Source: Thermoplasmata archaeon
GTDB taxonomy: Archaea; Thermoplasmatota; Thermoplasmata; Sysuiplasmatales; Sysuiplasmataceae
Assembly: GCA_021806165.1 (NCBI GenBank)
Contig: JAJZXY010000015.1
Coordinates: 1-54,221, forward strand
Direction: 5' to 3'
DNA length: 54,221 nucleotides
Of the stretch, positions 16,601-24,246 are shown in pieces (the first letter of the stretch is position 1; each line of letters begins with the position of its first letter). Under the pieces are notes generated by a model that saw only the letters and a list, made by a program, of their open reading frames with translations, did not search any database and had not been told where the DNA came from. The position numbers were made by a program, and so were the translations under genes.

Positions 16601-17679
16601 GACCCGCCATCGGAATATGCGGTGGCCGAGACACTGAACGGGATACCTGCCTGTGATCTGCCCGACGCCGTCACGGAGAATGACTGCAGCGATGGTGGGA
16701 TCTGGATATAGGCGAAAGAGGTGCTGTTCACCGAATACCCCGAAAGCGTGGATGCACTTTCCGCAGTGATGTTTACTGTGTAGTTGCCGTATGGGAGTGT
16801 AAGCGTGTATTCAAATGCAGCCACGTATGTCATGGTCTGGGAGCCTCCGGGCGAGTACCTTGCCATTGGAGTGCTGTTCAGGGCGCTGTACCCACCCTGG
16901 CCAGTTGCTGAGATGAGTGCGGACGCAACATCAGTGCTTCCAAGTTCGTCGGTAACGTTTGCGAATATGGTGAATGGGACGCCCCCGTGCAGATTCGGCG
17001 GCTGCTGGACTGCCACTGAAGAGATCCTGGGGGAAAGGGACAGCGAGAAGGAGGAGGGGGCAGAGTTGTAGTCAAAACCAACGTACACGCTGCTGCCTGA
17101 ATTGCTGTCTGTCCGGGTCAGGTTGAGGAGCAGCATATCCCCTGACCCCAGCGTGCTCGTATTGAGCTTCAGTGAGACGGTTACCGGTGTATCGGGTGAA
17201 AGCCGGATCTGACCTGTGGATATGCTGGCCACCACCGCGGGCGTGGAGTTGAGGGAGGTGGCGTTCTGCAGCTGCACTGTGAAGGAGAAGTATGGCGAAG
17301 AGGTGTTGGATGGTGTCATGTAGAATGTTGCATTGAAAAATCCGCCAAGGAGGATGGCTGCGCCGGCAGCAGGCCATGCGATCCACCTGAAGGACTGCAT
17401 GACACCTGATGTGTTCATCTCTATCCCCTGATAGGAGCTGCTGATGAAATTTGGATTGACCGGGTTGTACGGTGCGCTTGTGTTTGCCCAGTCGAACCTC
17501 TTTCCGGGGTGCCCGAATCCCGCACCGTCGTCATGCAGGTAGAAGGTCGTGGCCGGCGTCTGGGACTGCTGGGCTGAAGCAAACTGTGCGGCGGGGAGCA
17601 GGGGGAAGGCTGGCAGCAGCAGCGAGGCTGCGGCTGCAAGTAGAAGCAGCGACCTGCCTATGCGCCTTGGGCTGTTCAT
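13603..17679 (-). CDS. Large surface receptor: Ig/cadherin-like ectodomain, one TM segment, cytosolic roadblock/longin-like tail
   Basis: A 1358-residue protein. An N-terminal signal peptide (RRIGRSLLLLAAAASLLLP, cut near SAQQ) precedes about 1150 residues of beta-rich, Ser/Thr/Asn-rich sequence with many N-glycosylation sites. The ectodomain contains two Big-type Ig repeats (each with QAGQ followed by YDxxGN) and later cadherin-like units. A single TM helix lies at about 1189-1214. The cytosolic tail of 144 residues begins VLLIHNDGRLLSHTHRQ, then GMFTAIQDFVSTSF and a beta strand FSIYVERGSNAFIL. That is the pattern of roadblock/longin-like domains in archaeal signalling proteins. GGGAGGT at 17688-17694 precedes the start by 8 nt. 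The gene follows a Rab-like GTPase by 75 nt, which suggests that the tail is its partner. Confidence 0.75.
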   Translation of the reverse strand: MNSPRRIGRSLLLLAAAASLLLPAFPLLPAAQFASAQQSQTPATTFYLHDDGAGFGHPGKRFDWANTSAPYNPVNPNFISSSYQGIEMNTSGVMQSFRWIAWPAAGAAILLGGFFNATFYMTPSNTSSPYFSFTVQLQNATSLNSTPAVVASISTGQIRLSPDTPVTVSLKLNTSTLGSGDMLLLNLTRTDSNSGSSVYVGFDYNSAPSSFSLSLSPRISSVAVQQPPNLHGGVPFTIFANVTDELGSTDVASALISATGQGGYSALNSTPMARYSPGGSQTMTYVAAFEYTLTLPYGNYTVNITAESASTLSGYSVNSTSFAYIQIPPSLQSFSVTASGRSQAGIPFSVSATAYSDGGSVMYDFNGSASVRLLYTNGTQLAASAYSAISAIFSSGHSSFIENVTLSATIVVEVYNGSASGDSQPVNITAGPVSLVKVHPSVVSLQAGQKQQFSATGYDAYGNINSSWNATWAVQGGLGTITPAGLFTATVNGSTNVSATDSATGASGSASVAISPSSLYNLTITPSLAGVQAGQTYFFTAYGYDYFGNPVALQGVVWETNAGSMYPNGSSAMLIASKSTMDGAWVEAFSGGLTYTVVFNITPSAFSPQELAPIQAQSWPSGTSLSLNLTSYFSDPNDPTGSQMAWYISGGSGIVYSYGQGVDGDLQMVLVPYSGAYGNASMTLSVTNTQGYTVTETFNISVLPRPHWINSLPQYMTVPASTYYMLNYTYFLDGSPLPALSLAITTSSPYVYVLGHRLAYFFPVAAASGTYPVVITATNSYNVSSSVVQIVTVSSQPPPAVNTAGAPPSSLTISRGDSLTLEYPLETYFVSQQSLTFSVASTGAYSSLSRGNILHIEAPAAGTADSGSVLIKAENQAGEFAFLLISLNIQSVISPPSVAPLPQIRVMYSTSGSANYALPLLRYVTDTYVPLSQVTVITGTSYITFSIGNFSLLFSMPSSQNGTGPYAGQYWFNTTIVFVGGPISSLDQDSVTVPLSVLVSSTPPPGRVPGVQLPAYITLAENTVYSSLNLTYYITSPGADRLHFTVTGSSVLGASVAPDGVVTIAPAKYFSGMLPLFFEANSSSGFYDFRVLVEVYAVYIPPIITLPQVLTLNSTSSVINLSAYISNPNGDPLKISAVGKGVTVVGTEMLVVLSSGVSSETLTLVFTTASGATLTRQLTLHLSNGFPSIYAIMFYALLAVMVAAAAVLIFQRLIPKPFQLESVLLIHNDGRLLSHTHRQDYSGVDRDILVGMFTAIQDFVSTSFPEMEGERQVLSRIELGRFSIYVERGSNAFILAIYSGEPPRGWYVNIRTVLGMIEESYSLSTWDGRRESIRGIDAEIAGLFPGKTQEMKDEAAPQ

Positions 17680-17687
17680 ATTTCGAG

Positions 17688-17694
17688 ACCTCCC
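17688..17694 (-). promoter_or_regulatory. Strong Shine-Dalgarno site of the surface-receptor gene
   Basis: GGGAGGT on the minus strand, 8 nt before the ATG at 17679. Many genes in this window appear leaderless, so this site suggests translation from inside a longer mRNA that starts at the GTPase gene. Confidence 0.6.
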
Positions 17695-17754
17695 GCGTGG
17701 CCCTGCACCGCCGGGCGGCGCCGGGAAGAAGAAAAGAACGGCATCTCTATTTCT

Positions 17755-18297
17755 TTATTTTCTAGCGGTAAGCAGGGAGGCGAGTCGCATGAATGCTGTC
17801 TCGACATTTTCACCCGTCTTCGCGCTGGCAACCATCGAGGGTGAGCCGTAGGATGTGGCAATCTTCTCTATGTCCTGCCTCGAAACGACCATCTGGTCGG
17901 TGAGGTCGTTCTTGTTGCCCAGGAACACCATTGGAATATGTCCCGTGATGCTCTCCAGGGACTTTATCCAGTATTTCAGTTCCTCCAGAGACTCCCTGTT
18001 GGTTACATCGCAGACGCAGATTGCCCCCTCCGCGCCGTAGAAATACGACTCTCTCAGCAGTTCCCTGAAGCCCTTCTGTCCCATTATATCCCAAATGAGC
18101 ATTGAAAGTGCTATCTCCCTGCCGCCGTCCTTCTTTACCGTCACCTCCTTCTTGGTTACCTTCGTGCCAATGGTGGAGGTGTACTTGTCGTCGAACGTGT
18201 CAAGCACGAAGCGCCTGATCAGGCTCGTCTTACCGACGTTGTTGTCTCCTACCAAGCATATCTTCGTCCTTATTTCTTCACTCAGCTGAATCACCAC
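17755..18297 (-). CDS. Rab/Ras-like small GTPase
   Basis: A 180-residue Ras-superfamily GTPase with all G motifs: P-loop GDNNVGKT (17-24), switch I YTSTIGTK with Thr42, switch II WDIMGQKGF (69-77, with the catalytic-type Gln74), NKND (128-131) and SAK (158-160). The TIG and WDxxGQ wording is closest to eukaryotic Rab and archaeal/bacterial Rab-like or MglA-like proteins. There is no C-terminal Cys for prenylation, so membrane contact would need a partner. A TATA box lies at 18340-18352. The next gene in the same direction, 75 nt on, is a transmembrane receptor whose cytosolic tail looks like a roadblock/longin GTPase platform. Confidence 0.92.
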   Translation of the reverse strand: MVIQLSEEIRTKICLVGDNNVGKTSLIRRFVLDTFDDKYTSTIGTKVTKKEVTVKKDGGREIALSMLIWDIMGQKGFRELLRESYFYGAEGAICVCDVTNRESLEELKYWIKSLESITGHIPMVFLGNKNDLTDQMVVSRQDIEKIATSYGSPSMVASAKTGENVETAFMRLASLLTARK

Positions 18298-18339
18298 TCT
18301 GTCTGGTCACCGTCAGACGGATTAGTGTATCAAGCACCA

Positions 18340-18352
18340 TTAAATATATTTC
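18340..18352 (-). promoter_or_regulatory. TATA box of the GTPase-receptor operon
   Basis: The minus-strand sequence gaaatatatttaa is a strong AT-rich box A about 48 nt before the GTPase ATG. This predicts a leader of about 20 nt and separates the unit from the upstream enoyl-CoA hydratase gene. Confidence 0.5.
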
Positions 18353-18388
18353 ATCACGCTTCCACTTGATGAGATTAACAGCGGATGC

Positions 18389-19171
18389 TCATTCTCCCCT
18401 GAAAGCTGGTTTCCTCTTTGCGAGGAAAGCATCCATTCCCTCCTTCTGGTCCAGCGTCGAAAACAGGGAGTAGAAGAGCGACCTCTCGAGCAGCAGCCCG
18501 TCACGTATTCCACCCTCGGCTGCGCGCTGCACGGCCCTCTTTGCCGACAATACCGCGGCAGGAGGGAGCGCCGATATCAAGCCAGCGATCCTTGAAGCTT
18601 CCTCGAGCGCCTTTCCCTTCGGCACCAATGCGCTGACCAGACCCAGCCTTTCCGCATCCTCGGCGGAGAGGGGTTCGCCCGTTAGGATGTGCAGCATAGC
18701 CCTGTGCTTGCCCAGTGCCAGTGTTAGGCGCTGTGTGCCTCCCGCGCCTGGCATTATCCCCAGCTTGATCTCGGGCTGGCCAAACCTGGAACCCTCCTCC
18801 GCAATTATCATATCGCAGGCCATGGCCAGCTCGCACCCTCCGCCAAAGGCATAGCCGTGAACAGCTGCGATCAGCGGCTTTCTGATTGACGATATCCGGT
18901 CCCAGACAGTGAAATCGTCGCTCTGGATGAAGGAGGCGGTGCTCCTGCCGGCCATTTCCCTGACATCGGCCCCCGCCGAAAATGCGCTTCCCTCGCCGGC
19001 AAGCACGATTGCTGATGCTTCACCGTCGGAATCCAGGCTGCTCAGTGCATTCGACAGTTCAGAGACGAGTCCGAAGCTGAGAGCATTCCTGACCTCCGGC
19101 CTGTTGAGCCTGACGACTGCATAACCCTCCTTCTTCTCCACCGTCACAAGGCGGCCTTTCCCTCCTTCCAT
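18389..19171 (-). CDS. Enoyl-CoA hydratase/isomerase (crotonase) family
   Basis: A 260-residue crotonase. The oxyanion-hole stretch SAGADVREM lies at 65-73. The two catalytic glutamates of true hydratases are both present: GGGCELA (Glu114) and QPEIKLGIMPGAGGTQ (Glu134). It should therefore hydrate 2-enoyl-CoA in fatty-acid or amino-acid degradation. The exact acyl-CoA is unknown and no other beta-oxidation gene lies nearby. The ATG at 19171 is chosen because a TATA box is centred 26 nt upstream; further in-frame codons reach 19273 but would run through that promoter. Confidence 0.87.
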   Translation of the reverse strand: MEGGKGRLVTVEKKEGYAVVRLNRPEVRNALSFGLVSELSNALSSLDSDGEASAIVLAGEGSAFSAGADVREMAGRSTASFIQSDDFTVWDRISSIRKPLIAAVHGYAFGGGCELAMACDMIIAEEGSRFGQPEIKLGIMPGAGGTQRLTLALGKHRAMLHILTGEPLSAEDAERLGLVSALVPKGKALEEASRIAGLISALPPAAVLSAKRAVQRAAEGGIRDGLLLERSLFYSLFSTLDQKEGMDAFLAKRKPAFRGE

Positions 19172-19192
19172 GCTGACGTGGAGGGCGAATGT

Positions 19193-19202
19193 GATTATAT
19201 CA
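19193..19202. promoter_or_regulatory. Shared TATA element between enoyl-CoA hydratase and gcvH
   Basis: gattatatca reads as a TATA-like box on both strands. It is 26 nt from the enoyl-CoA hydratase ATG (minus strand). On the plus strand it would start transcription near 19222, about 18 nt before the GTG of gcvH. Confidence 0.4.
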
Positions 19203-19239
19203 TTTGCGAGCATCCAGCTGAACTCAGCGGTGCCGAGGC

Positions 19240-19674
19240 GTGGAGTTAAAAGGAGGAAGTTGCTTAACTTCAAAAAGGCAGGCGGGTGAGAATATCAGCG
19301 TCGTACCTGAAGAACTGAAGTACACTCGGTCACATGAATGGGTGAAGTTGGAAGAAGGCGGATGGAAGGTGGGCATTACCGACCACGCTCAGAGCGAGCT
19401 CACAGACGTAGTCTTCGTGGAATTTGAAAAGGTGGGCAAGAAGGTGGCGAAGGGGGATGTTGTCGCAAGCGTGGAGTCTGTGAAGACAGTCTCGGAAGTA
19501 TATTCCCCGGCAGCTGGCGAAATTGCAGCTGTCAATTCATCGGTGACGGAAAAGCCGGAGAGCATCAACCAGGACCCGTATGGATCAGGATGGTTTGTTG
19601 TGATTAAGCCTGAAGGGGAGAATGAGGAGCTGCTCGACGCTGCCGGATACAGGAAGATCATCGGTGAAGAGTGA
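19240..19674 (+). CDS. gcvH: Glycine cleavage system H protein
   Basis: A lipoyl carrier of 144 residues. The lipoylated lysine is Lys82 in VESVKTVSEVYSP, preceded by YTRSHEWVK (28-36) and GITDHAQSELTDVVFVE. The C-terminal half (NQDPYGSGWFVVIKP) is also standard. GTG 19240 is the only ordinary start in frame and gives a tail of about 20 residues before the conserved domain. No P, T or L subunit or lipoate ligase gene is in the window. GcvH can also act as a lipoyl-relay protein. The stop overlaps the next ATG (TGATG). Confidence 0.93.
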   Translation: MELKGGSCLTSKRQAGENISVVPEELKYTRSHEWVKLEEGGWKVGITDHAQSELTDVVFVEFEKVGKKVAKGDVVASVESVKTVSEVYSPAAGEIAAVNSSVTEKPESINQDPYGSGWFVVIKPEGENEELLDAAGYRKIIGEE

Positions 19675-20489
19675 TGCCTGCTCAGCTTATCACGGGACTT
19701 GAGGAGGGCGAGGGTGCCGGATATGCCCTGATATGCGGCGACCCGGCCAGGGTGCCGAAGATAGCATCGAAGCTTTCCGGCCCGTCAAAGGTCAGGAATA
19801 CAAGGGAATTCAACATAATGGCCGGGACACTGGAGGGGAGCAGGGTCCTGGTGGCGTCCACCGGCATAGGAGGACCGTCTGCGGCGGTGCTTGTGGAGGA
19901 ACTTGCCAATACGGGGACAGATACTCTTATCAGGATAGGAACATCCGGCGGCATTGCCGATGGACTCACCAAGGGGGATATGGTTATCAGCACCGGCGCG
20001 CTGAGGCGGGACGGGACAAGCGCAAGTTACGTGCCCGAATACTTCCCTGCGCTTGCACACCACGAGATTGTTGCCGCACTGGTCGAGTCGGCGGGGAGGA
20101 GCGGCAGGAACTTCCAGGTGGGACTGAGCCTCTCGGTCGACGGCTTTTATTCAGAGAACAGGGTGATCAGCACGGGGGTGCTCGGATCCATGTCGCATAA
20201 CGGCTTCATGCTTCCGTCGTCGCGCGATTCGCTTCTTGATGCAAAGGAGATGGGTGTCAAGAACATAGAAATGGAGCTCGGGACAGTGCTGACTCTCACC
20301 ACCCTGTGGGGACTCAGGGGCGGCGGCATCTGTCTCGTCTCCGATGTGGCACCATGGCACCCCACGGAGAGCATAATGGATCCGGAAGAGGGGATGGAAG
20401 CATGCATAGACACTGCGGTGGATGCACTGCGGTCCGTAATTGCAGCCGACGCACCGGCCCGCAGTGGGCGTGCGCCTACCCGGACCTAG
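19674..20489 (+). CDS. udp: Nucleoside phosphorylase, uridine phosphorylase type
   Basis: A protein of about 271 residues of the PNP/UDP family, which cleaves nucleosides with phosphate to give base and ribose-1-phosphate. CGDPARVPKIA (about 20-30) is the phosphate-binding motif, VASTGIGGPSAAV follows near 60, RIGTSGGI near 84, and the ribose-binding NIEMELGTVLTL near 195. The EMELGT pattern fits uridine phosphorylase better than purine phosphorylase, but specificity is inferred. The ATG overlaps the gcvH stop, so translation is probably coupled. Confidence 0.82.
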   Translation: MPAQLITGLEEGEGAGYALICGDPARVPKIASKLSGPSKVRNTREFNIMAGTLEGSRVLVASTGIGGPSAAVLVEELANTGTDTLIRIGTSGGIADGLTKGDMVISTGALRRDGTSASYVPEYFPALAHHEIVAALVESAGRSGRNFQVGLSLSVDGFYSENRVISTGVLGSMSHNGFMLPSSRDSLLDAKEMGVKNIEMELGTVLTLTTLWGLRGGGICLVSDVAPWHPTESIMDPEEGMEACIDTAVDALRSVIAADAPARSGRAPTRT

Positions 20490-20970
20490 GACTGTTGTAG
20501 AACCACTGCATAGCGGGTGGCTCGATTTCATCCTGCCACATAAGCGCGATAAGCTCCCCCATGTGGTAAAGCTGCTCCGTGAAGGACTGGAAGAGGCATT
20601 CCTCGACCGTCATGCTGATGTCATTCCCCTTCGACGTCCTGAATGTGACAGTACTGGACAGCTTGCCTGCATCCACGCCCTTCATGAACCGCGCCGTCTT
20701 CGCCTCCACCTCATTAAGGTGGCCGATGACCATGTCCATACCGCTGTATTCACCCCAGCTGCGCCTCTTGTACTCGCCGCTTCTTCCCTCCACCACATAG
20801 TTGACCATCCAGTCCTCATTGTCTATCATGTGCAGCATGATGTTCTTCATGCTGTGGAAACTCGCCTCCCTGTCCCTCTCGACTGCTTCCGCGGGCATGG
20901 ACGCAAGCTTTTCAGCGAATTTCCTCCTGACTGTCGTGGAATATCTGTTCAGCTCTTCTATCGAAAACAT
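20476..20970 (-). CDS. DinB-family protein
   Basis: A 164-residue four-helix protein of the DinB/YfiT superfamily. It has a His-containing helix (NIMLHMIDNEDWMVNYV) and a C-terminal helix (TEQLYHMGELIALMWQ). The usual final HxxHR motif is reduced to a single His, so metal binding may be altered. The function is unknown; relatives include thiol-dependent transferases. This gene is the intact counterpart of the broken copy at 234-667. Its 3' end overlaps the phosphorylase gene by 14 nt in convergent orientation. Confidence 0.75.
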   Translation of the reverse strand: MFSIEELNRYSTTVRRKFAEKLASMPAEAVERDREASFHSMKNIMLHMIDNEDWMVNYVVEGRSGEYKRRSWGEYSGMDMVIGHLNEVEAKTARFMKGVDAGKLSSTVTFRTSKGNDISMTVEECLFQSFTEQLYHMGELIALMWQDEIEPPAMQWFYNSPRSG

Positions 20971-21020
20971 GCCGCGGTCTATGATAAGCGGAATATTAAA
21001 GTTGAGGGTATTGCCGCCCG

Positions 21021-21674
21021 TCAGTACATGTCGAGCGCGAAAACCCTTGCCATGGCGCCGCTGGCACCCTCTATCTTCAGCGGGGCCGCGACAAGCAGGT
21101 ATCTCTTCCCCTCTATCAGCTGACCGAGACCCGACAGGTCCTCTATGATTACAATATTATGCTTCATCAGAATGCGGTGAACCTCAAATCCGCTGTGGTC
21201 ATACGGTTCTATGCCAAGGGCGTCAATGCCCACTGTTTTCACACGGTGCCGCACCAGGAACTCGGACGCATCGACGGAGAGCGCCGGAAAGTCGTAGAGG
21301 AATGCCCTCCTGAAGGAGCGCTTGGCGCTCCATCCCGTGTTTATCAGGAGCATTGCTCCGTCGAACTCACTCTTCCACTTTGCAGAAAGCATTTCGGCTG
21401 TTATCTCCCTGCCCTCCGGGACAACGGTGATGCAGAAGCAGTCTCCGACCAGGCTCTCGGGCTCGATCCTGTCAACAGTCCTACCATCCTCAAGCATGTG
21501 GTACGGTGCATCAACATGCGTCCCTGCATGCGTCATCGAGGAGTAGTTCTCTACATTGTAGCCGTCCCTCGCCTCAATCGCCACAGGCGTTATCACAGGC
21601 AGCGGGTTCGTGGGCCAGGTCGGCATGTTCGTCCTCAATGTTGCGCTGAGGTCGAAAACGTGTTTCAACTGCAT
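21021..21674 (-). CDS. Cyclase-family (kynurenine formamidase-like) metal hydrolase
   Basis: A 217-residue member of the cyclase/KynB family (PF04199). The metal-binding motif THAGTHVDAPYH (48-59) supplies His49, His53 and Asp55, and DLSxxLRTNMPTWP at the start is typical. Relatives hydrolyse N-formylkynurenine, isatin or other amides. No tryptophan-degradation gene lies nearby, so the substrate is open. The ATG at 21674 is preferred over 21692 because conserved residues begin immediately after it. Confidence 0.82.
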   Translation of the reverse strand: MQLKHVFDLSATLRTNMPTWPTNPLPVITPVAIEARDGYNVENYSSMTHAGTHVDAPYHMLEDGRTVDRIEPESLVGDCFCITVVPEGREITAEMLSAKWKSEFDGAMLLINTGWSAKRSFRRAFLYDFPALSVDASEFLVRHRVKTVGIDALGIEPYDHSGFEVHRILMKHNIVIIEDLSGLGQLIEGKRYLLVAAPLKIEGASGAMARVFALDMY

Positions 21675-21864
21675 GAAGCATGGATGGACCAAATGGCTAA
21701 TAACACTTCACCACCCCCTTGGGGGACCACTCGGCTCGCCCGTCACTCATCACTGTTCAGCGCTGGGTTTCTCGTCATCGCGGCAGACGGTTCCACGCAC
21801 TACCCCGTAAACTACTTTTCCATGCAGGCAAATCTATTATAGATGCCGCGGGCTACCGGCATCC

Positions 21865-22047
21865 ATGAGAGAGAAGCTGATGGAGATTCTGGCATGCCCC
21901 GTGTGCAAATACCATCCGCTGGAGCTCAAGGTGGAGAGGGAGGAGAGCGGGGAGATTGTGGAGGGCACGATCAGGTGCCCCAAGTGCAGCATAGACTACC
22001 CCGTCAGGGACAGGATACCCAATATGCTTCCGCCTGAAATGAGGTAG
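21865..22047 (+). CDS. Trm112-like zinc-ribbon protein
   Basis: A 60-residue protein with the Trm112 family plan: EILACPVCK (Cys11, Cys14) and [13 protein letters not shown] (Cys38, Cys41), ending IPNMLPPE. In Archaea Trm112 activates several tRNA, rRNA and release-factor methyltransferases by binding them. All four zinc-ligand positions are intact. A TATA box (about 21833-21842) lies about 27 nt before the ATG, so it is probably leaderless. Its stop directly abuts the stop of the convergent aminotransferase gene. Confidence 0.88.
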   Translation: MREKLMEILACPVCKYHPLELKVEREESGEIVEGTIRCPKCSIDYPVRDRIPNMLPPEMR

Positions 22048-23199
22048 TCAGAGCTTCTCCAGGGCTGCCTTCATGGAGTCGAGTCCGCGCTCGAGCGTGG
22101 CGATATCCGTTGCATACGATATCCTGAAATGATTCTCGCCAAATGAACCGAACGATGAGCCCGGGGTTACACCAACATGCGCCTCGTCTATCAGATATTC
22201 GGTCATCTTCTCCGAATCCATGCCCTGGCTGTACTTCGGGAAGGTGTAGAATGCACCCTTTGGTTCAACCACCTCTATCCCAGGCATGTCCCGGAGCTTC
22301 CTGACTGTCAGGTCCCTCCTGCGCCTGAATTCGGCAACCATCCTTCTTACAGGTTCTGCCGGCCCCTCAAGTGCTGCGATTCCTGCCTTCTGGGCAAAGG
22401 AAGTTGCGCATGTGACTGAGTGCGTCTGCACCTTCTGTATGTCCCTGACAAGTGAGGTGTCGGCATGCAGGTAGCCGAGACGCCATCCTGTCATTGAATA
22501 TGTCTTGGAAAAGCCGTTTACTGTGATTACCCTCTCCTTCATCCCGGGGAAGGAAGCGGGGGAGTGGTTCAGTGCGTCGTACATTATTTTTTCATATATC
22601 TCGTCACTGAGTATGAGAAGGTCGTGGTCCACGGCAAGCTCACAGATTGCCCTGACCTCTTCCCTGCTTGCCACGGCACCAGTGGGATTGTTTGGCGAGT
22701 TCAGGAGTATCATCCTGGTCCTGTTAGTAATCTTCTCAGCAACAAGTTCAGGGTTAAGCCTGAAGCCTGTCTCCTCATCCGCCCTGACAGGCACCGGAAC
22801 GGCGTCGGCCATCCGGACCATGGGTTCGTACGAAACCCAGGACGGGTCTGCGAGTATTACCTCCTCGCCCCTGTCAACAAGAGCGATTATTGACATGAAT
22901 ATGGCATGCTTTGTGGGCGTGACTATTATCTCCGATGCGGATGCGTCTATCCCGTTTTCTGCCTTCAGCTTGCGTGCAATTGCCTCCCTTAGTTCAGGTA
23001 TTCCTGCTGACGGTGTGTATTTTGTGAAGCCTGATTTCAGCGCATCTATGCCTGCCTGGACTATGTGCTCCGGAGTCGGAAAATCCGGTTCGCCTATTGT
23101 GAACGATATTACATCTACGCCGGAAGCCCTGAGCGCCTTTACCCTGTCGGCAACCCTCACCGTTCCAGACTCCTGGACAGCCTGCATCCTGAAGGTCAT
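22048..23199 (-). CDS. PLP-dependent aminotransferase, class I/II (aspartate aminotransferase-like)
   Basis: A 383-residue fold-type I aminotransferase. It shows VISFTIGEPDFPTP near 34-47, NSPNNPTGAV near 165, LSDEIYEKIMYD near 197-208, the Schiff-base lysine in NGFSKTYSMTGWRLGY (about residue 230) and the C-terminal Arg in HFRISYA. The pattern fits archaeal aspartate or branched aspartate/tyrosine transaminases; the amino-donor preference is not decidable. The start at 23199 is chosen because a TATA-like ggttaaatca (23221-23230, minus strand reading) lies 27 nt upstream. Confidence 0.88.
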   Translation of the reverse strand: MTFRMQAVQESGTVRVADRVKALRASGVDVISFTIGEPDFPTPEHIVQAGIDALKSGFTKYTPSAGIPELREAIARKLKAENGIDASASEIIVTPTKHAIFMSIIALVDRGEEVILADPSWVSYEPMVRMADAVPVPVRADEETGFRLNPELVAEKITNRTRMILLNSPNNPTGAVASREEVRAICELAVDHDLLILSDEIYEKIMYDALNHSPASFPGMKERVITVNGFSKTYSMTGWRLGYLHADTSLVRDIQKVQTHSVTCATSFAQKAGIAALEGPAEPVRRMVAEFRRRRDLTVRKLRDMPGIEVVEPKGAFYTFPKYSQGMDSEKMTEYLIDEAHVGVTPGSSFGSFGENHFRISYATDIATLERGLDSMKAALEKL

Positions 23200-23323
23200 G
23201 AAACTCTCCAATGCGAACCTGGTTAAATCATTTCCCAGCAGGTGGAGGCGCCCTTCCCGCTGGCATTGTGCCAAGAATATATACCCGGACTGTGTCTATG
23301 TATCACGATAGAGGTCGTAACAA

Positions 23324-24232
23324 ATGCCACTTAATCTTGACCTGGCCGGTCTCAGACAGGGAACCGAGCTCATAAAGAGAGGATTCGCCAGCATGCAGAA
23401 GGGCGGCGTCATCATGGATGTCACCAACGGTGAACAGGCCGCCATTGCGGAGGAGGCGGGCGCGGTCGCAGTAATGGCTCTTGAGCGCGTGCCTGCAGAC
23501 ATAAGGGCAGCCGGAGGGGTAGCAAGGATGGCTGACCCTCTCAAGGTCGCCGAGATAATCGAAGCGGTCACAATCCCGGTTATGGCAAAGTGCAGGATTG
23601 GACATCTAGCGGAGGCGCTCGTGCTGCAGGAGCTGGGCGTTGACATGATTGATGAAAGCGAGGTGCTTACTCCTGCAGACCCGTTCCACCACGTGGACAA
23701 GCATTCATTCAAGGTCCCCTTCGTGTGCGGAGCGCGCGACCTAGGGGAGGCGCTGCGCAGGATAGGCGAGGGGGCGGCAATGATAAGGACCAAGGGAGAG
23801 CCGGGGACGGGCAACGTGATTGAGGCCGTCCGGCACCAGAGGGTGGTTATGGAGAAGATAAGGTCGCTGAAGGGGCTTTCAGGCGAGGAGCTTGAGGCTG
23901 TCGCAAGGGAGATCAGCGCGCCCGCGGAACTCGTCAGGGAGACTGCAAAATTACAGCGTCTGCCCGTAGTGAATTTCGCGGCTGGCGGTATTGCCTCTCC
24001 TGCCGACGCCGCCCTTATGATGCTGCTTGGCAGCGACGGCATATTCGTCGGCAGCGGTATTTTCAAGGCAAAGAACCCGAAGATGATGGCGAAGGCGGTC
24101 GTGGAGGCTACAATGCACTTTGACGAGCCGTCGGTGGTTGCAGAGGTCTCGAGGGGACTTGGAGAGGCAATGCAGGGTGTGGAAATATCCACACTTGCCC
24201 ACGAGCAGAGGATGCAGGAAAGGGGATACTGA
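23324..24232 (+). CDS. pdxS: Pyridoxal 5'-phosphate synthase subunit PdxS
   Basis: The 302-residue lyase subunit of the DXP-independent PLP synthase, which builds PLP from ribose-5-phosphate, glyceraldehyde-3-phosphate and ammonia. The key residues are present: GVIMDVTN (Asp29), VMAKCRIGH with the first catalytic lysine (about 88), [12 protein letters not shown] with the second (about 156), and the phosphate loop [10 protein letters not shown]. The glutaminase partner PdxT is not in the window. It is divergent from an aminotransferase that needs PLP. Confidence 0.95.
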   Translation: MPLNLDLAGLRQGTELIKRGFASMQKGGVIMDVTNGEQAAIAEEAGAVAVMALERVPADIRAAGGVARMADPLKVAEIIEAVTIPVMAKCRIGHLAEALVLQELGVDMIDESEVLTPADPFHHVDKHSFKVPFVCGARDLGEALRRIGEGAAMIRTKGEPGTGNVIEAVRHQRVVMEKIRSLKGLSGEELEAVAREISAPAELVRETAKLQRLPVVNFAAGGIASPADAALMMLLGSDGIFVGSGIFKAKNPKMMAKAVVEATMHFDEPSVVAEVSRGLGEAMQGVEISTLAHEQRMQERGY

Positions 24233-24246
24233 ATAGAATCCGGTGA

